Source of the DNA: Linyphia triangularis
Taxonomy: Eukaryota > Arthropoda > Arachnida > Araneae > Linyphiidae
Assembly (NCBI GenBank): GCA_963978545.1
Contig: OZ021724.1
Location: forward strand, 29,501,933-29,565,932
Direction: 5' to 3'
DNA: 64,000 bases
The position numbers and the translations under genes were made by a program. The notes under the pieces are model-generated. The model saw only the letters and a list, made by a program, of their open reading frames with translations. It searched no databases and had not been told where the DNA came from. Of this stretch, positions 24,901 through 36,900 are shown one piece after another; the first letter of the stretch is position 1, and each line of letters begins with the position of its first letter.

Positions 24901-27900
24901 CCTAAAAATGATCAGGGATAATTAAAAAATACAAAATTTTCTGGAGAAGTTAGGGAATTTCTTTCAGGTTCAGGTTTTCTTCCAAGCAGTTCTGTAATTT
25001 TTTTCAGAATGCATGTTTTTTTTTTAAATATTTGATATTTTCTTTTAGTAATGTGTAAAAAGCCCCCGCTGAAAGCAGATGGCTGAAAAAATAAAGGAAG
25101 ATGTACAGTTTGCTACTTCTATCTTCCAATCCAATTCATCTTCGCGTTCATACATCAGTTTTCAGTGACACAAATCGCAGACATAGTACAGTTCCGCGGA
25201 AAAGTAGATTTCAGCTTTTTTAAAAGAAATTTGATTAATCAATGAAAATCCACATTAAAATTTCAAGTAGCGAATAGGCGAAGTTCTCACGTTGGTGGGA
25301 TGCAATTTTCGGCATATTACTGTGATGTAATAACCACTGTTGAAGATATTTGCGACAGTATTGTAGGCTCTAACGTCGATATTTACATTGGTTACGTTAT
25401 ATTACATCTAATTTGAGCAGCCCAAGGTTAAGACTTTATAGGGGGTGAAATACAGGATTGTTTTAGTGAGTGGAGTCGTATCCCTGGCTTTTACAGTATA
25501 ATATACGGTCTGTTTTTCTTCTTTCATACATGTCTTTTATTGTGTTCTTTTTTTCCTTTTTTTGCATTTTTGTTTGTAGTATTTGTAATCATTATTATTT
25601 TAAAACAAGAATTAATATTTTTTTTTCTAAAATAGATTTCAATAACGTCCATTTGGGATTAAATCGAGAATTTAAATTACTTTTGAATTGAAACAAGAGT
25701 TTTTTTGCTTGCCAAATTTTATCTCAAGAATTTTATTTTCGTTTTGATTGTCATGGAAATTCTTTTGTAGTCAAATAACTTTAAAAAAAAAAAAATCACA
25801 TTGTTGGAAAAGCTTTCTTTGTGTTTTATTAATAACTAGCCAGGGGTCTATGCAGAAGGAAATTTGGGTCCTTTTAAGGACCTTTCACAAAATTCCATGT
25901 TCAAAAAACGGACCCTTCACAAAATTCCATAATCAACAAAAGGACCCTTCACAAAATTCCATGTCCAACAAACTGAACTTTCACAAAATTCCAAGTCAAA
26001 AATATGAAACCTTCATAATATTTCCAGTTTGAAAACGGACCAATTACAAAATTACAAAGTTTGTTTTATGCCAAAAGGAGAAAACGGCTCACTTGCCCAC
26101 ATGTTGGTTTTAAGGAAGTGACGTCATGGATGCCAAACCATATGCTCAAAATATATAAAATTGGAAATTTTTCACAAAATTGATAATTTTTCACAAAATT
26201 TATATTTTTTTTACAAAAATAGGACCCTGTAAAAAAAACCTGGATAGACCCCTGCTAGCTGAATACCTGTGCTTCGCTACGAAATTTTATTGTGTGCAAT
26301 ATTTAAACTATCTGTGAGGCTTGCAGGAAGGTTCATCGCAATGCAAAATTGAGCGTGCTTCACTCACTGAAAAGTTCATTGACACATAAGCACTGGCTTA
26401 CTTCACTCGTTGAAAGGTTCATTGCTATGCAAGCATGAGCTTGCTTTACTCGCTGAAAGGTTCATACTTGTAAGCTTAAGGTCGCAATTAGAAGGCCAAA
26501 ACTACTTGCGTTGAAATTTTCAGAACTAAAGCCCAATTAGAAATTGTTTTGAAAAGTATTTGTTAATTACAAAAATTAATTAAAAAAGAGCTAAATAAAA
26601 ATTTTAAATTCTGTTTTTCAAAAGTTTAATTAGAAGGCCGAAAATACTTATGTTGAAAATTTTAGATCTGTAGACCTATGACAAATTGTTTTGTAAAATA
26701 TTTATTGATTAATTAAAAAAAATAATTAAAAAACAAACTAAATAAAATTTTAAAATTCTGTTTTTCAAAAGTACAATTGGAAGACCAAAACTACTTAAGT
26801 TGAAAATTCAGAGCTGTATCTCTATTTGAAGTCACTTAGTAAAAAAAAAAAAAATTAAAAAGAACTAATTAAAATTTTAACATTTTGTTTGACATATATA
26901 CAATTAGAAAGCCAAAACTTCTTATGTTGAAAATTTCAGAACTCTACTCCAATTTTAAGTAGCTTTCTATAGATCCACAGACAGCCAGCTTGTTTTATTA
27001 TTATAGATTTGAATTTTCAAAACGCGCACTCTTTAGTCGAAAAATATTCGAGCTATGAAGAATTTTCTGTTAAATTCCCTTATATTTCTAAAGATTAGCA
27101 TCATTCAATTTTATGGTTTTGTGATACATCTATTTGGTTTGTTTTAGAAATATCAGTCGTTAATCTATTGTTCGTTAATCATTATGTAAAAATGCTGTTA
27201 AACCTGGAATTTTAAAAAAATTTCCTGGGAAACCTGTATAAGTCAGGGAATTTTGCTTTGCATTTTGAGTGGCAACTCTGTCTATGGTTATCGCCAAAAT
27301 AGGTCTCTGCCAAACAGTTGGCGTTGGTTTGGTAGATAGTTGCCATATCCCATTCAGGTTGGCATGATTTTCTAGAAACCATACAAAACTGGTTTCCGCT
27401 GCTGCGTTTCAAGCCAAGTTGTTTCATATCAAGTGATGTTACATTCATTTCAAGCCGAATGTGTCGTTTTTCTTGCCAATTCTAATGAGTGAATTAAAAA
27501 AAAATTGAAAATTTAAAAAAAGAAAAGCTCAGTGAACAGAAATTTTTGTGTTTGTAGCCTTTTCGAAACATTTAGAATTGAAAATAAATAAAAAATGCCG
27601 AAATTGTACATTGTATTTGAATTTCCTACATTTGTCGAATTTAGCCTTTCTTTGTTATCTAAATTATTTACAAAATTTGCAGACGTCACAAGTAATAGTT
27701 AAAACATCAATATGTTAAGGATTTCTTTTTTAAATTGCAGTTTCTTTTTTAAAACCAGTATCCACTTAATTTTTTACCTCTACTGATATTCTGCAGTTTT
27801 CAAATTTATATACTCTTTAGTTTTCTTATAAATTGCTTGAATATCCCTAATTAATGAACAAAAAAAAAATCTATATTTTCAGCCTATTGTCCATGCAGTT

Positions 27901-30900
27901 GGTGATGTGTTTTACAAAATAACTTCAGAAGCTCTGTTAGTTCTACAACAACTAGTAAAAGTTATTAGACCCCTAGGTAAGGATTCTGAATAATTTTATC
28001 TCATAGATATGAAACATTTTTTTAAAGCCAAATCGTTAGGGATTTATTTCTTTTTATGTTATATTGAAAAATAATATATATTCTATTAAATAATATACTT
28101 ATATAATAAAAAAATACAATGAAACATGGCAGAAATTAAAACTTCTCCAGGGGATGGTCTAATATTGCAAAACCATTTAAAAACCAAGAGCTTTTTCTGT
28201 AGAAGCTTGTTCAAAATAGAATGAACATCTTCACCCCTAAAGCTCAGGGAAAAAGGAAATCAAATGAAAAAAAAATAAATGAAAAAAATAGAAAATTGCT
28301 AGAGTGAAAAAAGCCGCTAGTATGATGTTGCCATTTGAAACTGGAGAGTTTTGTGTAGGAGGCTATAAGGGACAACTGATGATGTTATGAATTGTCATCA
28401 ATGGCTCTTTGCCCATACAAGACGTCATTCCTTATATCTTTCTACATAAAACTTCACTTTAAAATGGCAATACCGTATTAACTGCATTTTTAAACACTCA
28501 CATTATCGCTCATGCGAAAATTTCACCAATTTTTGCAACCTCTCCTTCATTTTTCTATTTTTTATTTTATTTTATTTTATTTTTTCCAAGTTAAAGGAGA
28601 TGTTTGTTTGATTTTGAATGAATTTCTGCAGGAAAAAGTCTTGATTTTTAACTGTTTTTGGAATATTGGACCATCTTCCTGAGGAAGTTTTAATTTCTAC
28701 CATTTTTCATTTTTTCCCCTTAGTAATATTTGCAGCTTTTTAAACTAACAGCTTATGTGCTATTAATCTGTTGTATTTCTTTTGTTTTTTATGGTTTTTG
28801 ATTATATTTTAGTAACTTTATTTTTCACTTTTCTTTTATAAAAAAAAAAGAAAAAAAAGATTAAAATATTCAACTTGAAAATTATATGCATTAGTGGTGT
28901 TAAAAAAATTATAATTGAAATTATTATAATAATGCATTTATAACAACTTCTCTTATTCCCAACCAAAATGCTTGGAAAATGCAGAAAGTAAATTTGTTTT
29001 TCATACTTTACAGATCAGCCCTCGTCTTTCGACTTTGTGCCATTTGTGCCTCAACTATATGAATGTACTTTAGTCAGATTGAAAGCTGCAGATATTGATC
29101 AAGAAGTCAAGGAAAGAGCAATATCTTGCATGTAAGTTTTGATGTTCATTTTAATGTTGTGATTCATTTGAATATTATGATTCTTTGATACTTTAACACA
29201 AAGGAATGCCGTATCGGAATGCAGGCATCCATTGCTGTTGGCACTCAAGTCGTATTTTGTAAATCTATTGTTTGTAATTGATGTTTTCTTAGTCTGTATT
29301 TTTTTTAGGGTTATATGTTAAGTTACTATTGTTTTTTATAAACCTACTCACTAAAGTATTTTATAATTATTTAAACTTATTCTCAAATAATTTCATGGTT
29401 AGAATAAATACTTTAATTTACCTTTATTTATGTTGTAGAATAATTTTTTTTCTCTTACTTCTTGTCTAATGCTTTATTGTATTTAAGATGTATTAAAAAA
29501 AATTTCATAGTATATTTATAAATTTTTTCTAGGGGACAAATAATCTGTAATCTTGGAGATTATTTAGACTCGGAGCTGCAAGTATGCCTTCCAATTTTCT
29601 TGGATCGTCTAAGGAATGAAATTACACGTCTGACTACTGTTAAAGCTTTAACAAAAGTATCTGGGTAAGAACTGTGTATAAAAGTTATTTAGATTGCTTT
29701 TCACTCTATTTATATGTATATTTTTGTGTTGTGCTATATCGTATGTTTGTTTTGTAGATCTCCTCTAAAAATAAATTTAAGGCCAATTCTCGGTGAATCA
29801 ATGCCTATTTTAGCCTCTTTCTTGAGAAAGAACCACAGAGCTTTAAAACTGGGTACTCTAACGCTCTTGGATACCCTTGTAAAAAATTATGGTGAGTTGG
29901 TGAATTCATGGTTATTGGTGTATTTTATATTTTAACTACTTAAACTGATTCTACTTACAGCAGAGAAAATATATTATTTCAGATTTATTTTTACTCTTTA
30001 TGGTGAAAAATGAATTATATATTTGTATATTTTCATTTGGGAGAAAGTCAATTAAATTCTTTTAAGTTTCGTTATTTGTTAAATTGGTAATGAGGAAATA
30101 TATATTAAAATAATAAATGCAAATAGGAAATTGTTTTATTTTTGTCAAATTATAGTAAATGGAAGTTTATTTTTGTTTTTTAGCTGAATTTTTGACTCAG
30201 AATATGATAGCCACTGTATTGAATGAGTTACCACCCCTAATTAGTGAAAGTGATCTTCATATTTCACAGGTATTTTCTCATTTTTGTAATCGTTCCATTT
30301 AAAAAGTTTCTTTCATTGATGTATTCAATGTATTTTTAATAAAATATAATTATCAGGTTTATTTATGTATTTGAAAAATTACATTGTCTCTAATTTTACA
30401 TGGAATTGTAAATGCCTAAATATTTTTGTAGTTAACCTTGAGTTTACTGACTTCTATATCAAAAGTTCAGAAACAACCACTCATGAATGTCACAGCTGCT
30501 ATCTTGCCTGAAATACTTACGTTAGTACATTCCCCTCTTCTTCAAGGTGAGTTTTTGATCCTTACAAAATAACTTAACTTATATTTTATTGTAACTTATA
30601 TTAATTTTATTTTGCACTCTCTAACTGAAAACTAATATAAATATCAAAGAACTTTTGTAAATGTAAATGCAATGTTACTACAAGTAAGCACATTTTTTTT
30701 TTTTACAAATACATTCTTATTTATTATATACCTCTGTATTACATAATTTTTTTTAAATTCAGATAACCATTCTATTTAAATTCAGTATGATATTATAATA
30801 ATATACATAACTAGTGCCACATTACCACTAAATGTGCTTATGAATGTCACACTTAAAATTTGCACATAAAATAGTTTGTTCGTATTGTTCTAAACTTTGA

Positions 30901-33900
30901 ATTGGAAATGCTTTTGAAATATTATGAACTTGTGACTGATGCTTTCTTTTGTTATACCAAACACCATTATACTTAGAGCTTTTAGAAAGTAAAACTAATT
31001 TGGAATGATTTTGATTCTGAATTCATGTAGATTGTTTTCATATTTAATTTTACTTAGCAGAAAAGCAATTTTCTTACTGCAACAGTTCCATTCTAACTCT
31101 AAAATTTGAGTTCCTGTTTTACGTATACAACTTTACCCAACCAAAATCAAAATGAATAACCACAACCACTAAAATATGCAGATATATATATATTTTTTTA
31201 ATTTAGGATAAATTTGAAAAGTATAATTTGTACAGTAATTAGATTAAGTGTAACAGTATGAGCAACATTAAATTCTGATTAATTATAAAACAAAATTGAA
31301 TAAAAACAAATACATTTATAAACAATGAATTTTATCTTGCTTTTCAATATCATTGTTGATATTTGAAATATGAATAAAAATATTGATAGAATAATAAATT
31401 GTCTTGAAAGAGGACATGTTTTTTATCCTTTAAACAAATGAAAGATTTCAAGAATATTTCAAATAGAAAGGAATTTTTGATGAGCTTTGTCATTTCATAT
31501 TGTGTCTGGCTAATTAAGTGCCAAAATGCTTGCTTACTGTTTATCTTGTGTTAATTTATGGCAGCCATCATTGAATTTATCTTATTGCTAGATTTTATTT
31601 GTTTAGTTAGAAGTTCTTTTTCTGTGTTTAATTTTTTATAGTTTATTTTGTTAATTTAAAGGTGCTGCTTTAAATGCTATGCTGGAATTTTTTCAATCAC
31701 TCGTTAGTACTAATATACCAGGAGTTACCTATAGAGATCTTTTGAGGGTAAGAACACAATTTTTAAAGTTTTCTTTTTTAACTTTAGTGTCTTTAGAATA
31801 TTTACTGATTGAAATTGAAATAATATTTAAGCAAAAATTTACAAGTTTGAACATTGGGAAAAGTTAAGAACAAGAATTAAAATTCTACAAAGAATTTAAA
31901 CCTAAATTGTTGCCAAACACATGTTTTGCACTTTTGTGTGAGTTTTAATAGCTTATAAATAGTTAAATATTGCAATGGGGCTTTTTTACTTTTTTATTGC
32001 AGTACAGCCCTCTGTGTAGCCTTTGGGCTAAGAAAATCCAATGCTACCTTAGGTTGGGATGTTTTATATATTAGTGGAACGTCCAAATTTTTATTAATTT
32101 TTCGCTATCATAGAAAGAGTTTATTTTATTTTTAATTGAAGATATCGTTTTTAATTTGTTAGTGATAATCAATATTCCTCTGGCTTGACACCAATTTGTT
32201 CTTTTCTTTCTTAGCGTCTGACTGCTCCCATCTGCACAATGAATGGTCAACATGGCCAGGGCACTGCCCCTGCCATCATTCATAAGCAGGCATATCACTC
32301 CATTGCAAAGTGTGTGGCCGCACTTACGATTGTCTGCCCCCACGAAGCCCTTCCCGTTGTGCAACAGTTCTTGCAAGAATTGAAGGTTTGCTGTGCTTTT
32401 TTTATTGTATTGTGTTTCTGAAGTTTGTATTCAAAGAAATGTTGTGTTTTTGTAGCATGACTTCAATTTTTATTATTGTTAGGTTTATCAATCCTGGTCT
32501 GTAATTAGGTTATAAAAGTGGCAATTTTAGTTGGTGTGGTTTGAAGGTTTCTGAAGTGTTCATTTGCAAAATTTAGTTTATCAAATCACCTAGTTGAAGT
32601 TGATAATGCTAACTATTTTTTAATTCAGCTGTTTTATTAAAAAATTTCTCTTTAATTTTTTTAAGCATTATAATTAGAGGTTAGAGTTGACACAAAATTT
32701 ACTTAGGGATTTTAATAGACATTGTAGCTGTTTATTTAGTATAAATGGTCATGTACACTTGTAAAGTTCAGTTGTGGTCTTTTAAATAGTATATATTTTT
32801 ATTCATATCTCTTGTAAACAAGAAGATAAGTTCCTTTGTTCAGTAAGAAACATCACATCAGTTTTTAAGTTCAAGTTCTAATTATCACTCACTTTAAGAC
32901 CAAAATAACTGTTGCGCTATGAATGTAATTTATATTTTCTTTCTAATAATGGGCCGTCTTCAATCTCCATTTTAAATAATTTTTTTATTTGTTTGCAATA
33001 CCTGCATATGGGGACCCATATGCATTTATTTTAGGTTATATCTTCTTGATGCATTCTTTTAAATTAAATTATTTTGTTATTTACTCATTATCATTCTGAT
33101 TTCTTAGGCAAAGAAAAATGTGGATACTGTGCAGTTATTTGCTTTACTTGCTATTGGAGAAATCGGAAAACACATGTAAGATTTTCTTAAGTTTCTTATA
33201 TGGACCATTTTATGATAAAGGAAACTAAAACAAGAATCTAAAATGTTTCCTTAAACTTAATTATGTTCACCAAGCTTCTTGAAATATTTATTTTACAAAG
33301 CAGAAATATGTGAAAGAGTTATATGTTAATAAAATTTTTTAGTGCAGTATCTACTATTTTGCAGTATTCTATAAATATGCAATTTTTATGATCACTTTAC
33401 TTGTAGATATATTTTAGGGGCCTAGTTAATTATCAGTTAGTGGTTGGAAAGTGTAAGCGAGTAAGGAACGGAACCTTCTAGTTTCGTATAGATAGCACTG
33501 AAGTAATAAACACCAGTAATATTGTAGCACCAAAAATATTTTCTGAATTCTTTGAAATTTAGTTCCTCAGTAGATCACTTTATTACATAGGTTTTCTTTT
33601 TTAAAGAAATTTGATCTGTACTTTTTGCTTATGTTTTGTATATTTTACTATATTTTTAATATTTCTTTGTCTTCTGAAACATTTTTTTTTACAGTGATTT
33701 AAGCAGTATTATTGAGTTAAAGGGCATACTTTTAGACTCATTTTCCTCTCAAAGTGAAGAAGTCAAAACTGCAGCATCATTTGCTTTAGGTATGTTTTTC
33801 CATTTTTATCAGTTAATTACAATTTTTAAAACTCTTTTCCCGAAATAAATGTTTTTGTACAACTTAATTTTTACAGGAAGTATTGCCATTGGAAATTTGC

Positions 33901-36900
33901 CAGAGTATTTGCCATTTGTATTACAAGAAATAGTAAACCAACCTAAACGTCAGTATCTACTCCTTCACTCTCTAAAAGAGGCAAGTATTTGTTTGTTTTA
34001 TAACTTGTAACAGAATTATTTTAGGTTTTCTAATTATTTTCTACAACAAAGCTTCAGTTTTTAAAATCTGTATGCAAAGAATTATCATAATATTCAGAAT
34101 TGTTCCACAAATATTTATTTTTAATGCTTATAAGATAAAATAATTCACAAAATCAAAAATAGTTCTAAATAAATTTTTATATAATTCTAAGGTAATATAA
34201 TACTGAAACAAAGTAAACTTTAGCTGCATAGTTAGATAGTTACCACTCTTAATATTACATATTTGCCTATAAGTTTGGTTTTCAAATATAGTTCATAGTC
34301 TGATAATCATTAATTACTCTTCGGTCGTGAGCATAAATGCTACATTTCTCTATCAATCTAAAAGAAAATATTATAACATTTCTCATTTGTTTTTATTTGA
34401 TACTAGCTGAGTGGCCCTACCTTGCTGAGACCTGTAATTGTGTATCAGTTCCCAGCTTTTGTTATTTTTGCATATCAGGCTCAATTCACTCGCAGATAGG
34501 GTCATTGCTACGCTAACATATACTCGTTTTACTCGCTACAAGTTTCATTGCCAAGCAAATACAGGTTCGCTGAAAGGTTATGACTTGTGAATGGGGGTGA
34601 CTCAATCGAGTACCAGCACCGCGACTTAAGTCTATTGTACTGAAACCCCCTAATGATCTAAAGAAGACCGGTTGCTGAAATAAATTTCAGTATAGACCTG
34701 ATTGGAACATTTGATAATTCCCAGGGGTCGATACAATGGTATCCTAGATGTTCAAATCTTTGGGTAGAGTAGTAGTCACAATTGCATAGCACATGTGTGG
34801 AGCTCTCCTCTGTCATACGACAGCATCTGCATAGTGGGTCATCTATAACACCTATCAGATTAAGATGTCTATTTAAGGTGCAGTGTCCAGTTAAAAGGCC
34901 TACAGCAACCTTGTTCTCTTTTCTGCTCAATTTTACTAGCTCCCTCGATCTATTCCAGGGTGACTGTTGATTGAGCTCTTTGGCTTGTCTTTGGTCTTTA
35001 GATTCAAGCCAAGCTTGATAGGATTCAGTCAATAAAAAGCTTTTGATAGTTTTCCTGACCGCATTATGGGGCAGACCCAAAACAGGTTCTGGACCAATAA
35101 AGGATATTTTAGATCCTTGTTTGGCTAATTGGTCTGCCATTTCATTTCCTTCAATGTCACAGTGACCAGGAACCCAGAGAAGAGAAACCTTGTTACCCTC
35201 AGCTAGGTTTACAAGTGCATTGTGGCATTCCCACACTGCTTTAGAGGTAAAGCAGTGACTCTTTAAAGCCATTAGTGTAGCCTGGCTGTCAGAGAAAATC
35301 TTTATGACCTTCTTAACAACTCCTCTATCTAGGCAATTGTAGGCACATGCCGTAATTGCAAGAACCTCAGCCTGAAATACAGTAGCCAACTTGCCCAGAG
35401 AGAAAGAAAGCTTTATTTTTCTGTTAGGACAGAAGACACCTGAGCCAGTGCCATAAGATGTCTTTGAACCATCTGTATACTAAATTTCATCTCCTCTCCT
35501 TAGTCAGATTGGAGGGAAATCTCCAGTTTTCTCTGGACGGGAAGATGATATTGTATTTGGCTTTAAAGCAATATTGCTTTAACATCCAGTCAGAACTCAT
35601 AGTTAAACATGGATGTTCCTTTACCTGTGTCTGAATATTTTTAAACAAAGGTAATTCATAGGATGTTTTCCATAAACCCATGAGTTTTAGCCGTCGTGAA
35701 CACAAAACAGCCTCTAATTCCACTTGTTTGTGTAGTGGTAGAAAATCTAGGAGAATTTCTAGACTCTGTGAGGGAGTAGTTCTCATTGCATTTGTAATTG
35801 CAATGGTTGCCATTCTTTGTAAACTAGTGAGTTCTTTTTTCACAGTTTCATTATGGGTTCTATTTCCCCAGGCAATGGCCCCATAAGATATCATTGGAGT
35901 AATCACTCCAGTATATATCCAGAGCACCATTTTTGGTGACAAGCCCCAGTTGTTTCCAATAGCACGTCTGCAGGCCCAAAACACTCGTTTGGCTCTGTTG
36001 GTGCAGTATTGGAGATGAGGCTTCCATGTCAAGGTTTTATCAAAGATAACCCCTAAATACTTAACCTCTTCTGAATATGCAAGTGGTTTCCCAAAGAATT
36101 TTATGGTTTGCATATCGAGTATTCTTTTCCTAGTGAACACTGTTAGGTTGGTCTTGTTGGGGTTAACCGACAAACCTACCTCTTTGCACCATTTTTCTAC
36201 CTTTTTTAGAGCAGTGCTCATGAGGTCAGTTACAGTATTCTGGAATTTACCTCTTACGACCAGTGTTATGTCATCAGCATAGCCTAGACAATGCAAGCCC
36301 AAAAAATTAATTCTGTTTAAGAGTTCGTCAACCACCAGACTCCATAGTAGTGGTGACAACACTCCTCCTTGTGGACATCCTTTACAATTCTCCACAGTGA
36401 GCGAGTCTCCCAGAAGGGAGGCTTGAGCCAATCTGGTTTCAAGCATATTTTTAATCCAGGTACATACGCTTGAATTAACATTTCTTTTGAGAAGGGCATT
36501 GTTGATTACATTCGTTGGGACTCTATCAAAAGCCCCCTCAATATCCAGAAAGGTCGCCATGGCTATTTCCTTTCCATTGACTGCCCTATCTAGTACCGTA
36601 ATAAGGTCGTATAGGGCAGTCTCTGTAGATTTCCCAGGTTGATATGCATGTTGAAATCTCGATAAGGGTTTAGCTTTTAAAACCTCATCTCTGATATACC
36701 TGTCAATCAATTTCTCCAGAGTCTTAAGGAGGAAAGAAGTCAGGCTAATAGGTCTGAAGGCTTTGGCTTCATTGTAGCATGACTTTCCTGGTTTGGGTAT
36801 AAAGATAACTCTACAGGTTCTCCATGCATGTGGTATATAGCCATATACTATACATGATCTAAAGATTCTGCATAGGTGTGGCATAATAATATCTTTGCCA

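Larger units (their letters stand above)
25835..27010 (+). repeat. Interspersed repeat D, copy 1 (ACTAGCTG start, TATTATTATAGATTT end)
   Basis: After removing element F it begins ACTAGCTGAATACCTG and ends TTTTATTATTATAGATTT, like copy 2 in intron 25. Inside are imperfect repeats of a segment with CGCTGAAAGGTTCAT and three spaced repeats of AATTAGAAGGCC-type text. ACTAGCTG starts of this kind are common in arthropod repeats; the class is not assigned. Confidence 0.7.
24840..27280. mobile_element. CAGGG-ended DNA element E, carrying two further insertions
   Basis: Ends CAGGGTTGCTACTCA and inverted TGAGTGGCAACTCTG pair at 13 of 15 bases. It carries CCTGGAA and TCAGGGAA text at both ends like the other CAGRG elements. 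Flanks TCAATG and TCTATG suggest a short duplication with one change. Confidence 0.75.
24781..27582 (+). repeat. Interspersed repeat A, copy 2, split by nested insertions
   Basis: The left part 24781-24839 and right part 27281-27582 align with copy 1 (6391-6927) in order. The 2.4 kb between them is a series of three nested elements. Confidence 0.8.
28000..33690 (+). other. Introns 15-23 of CAND1, largely plain AT-rich sequence
   Basis: Apart from the exons listed, I saw no terminal repeats, coding remnants or strong palindromes. The stretches 28000-29010 and 30550-31660 each exceed 1 kb with nothing recognised. Confidence 0.5.

Noticed and set aside
25876..26066. CRISPR-like array
   Set aside because: The units are contiguous with no unique spacers, they lie inside a DNA element, and the host is eukaryotic.
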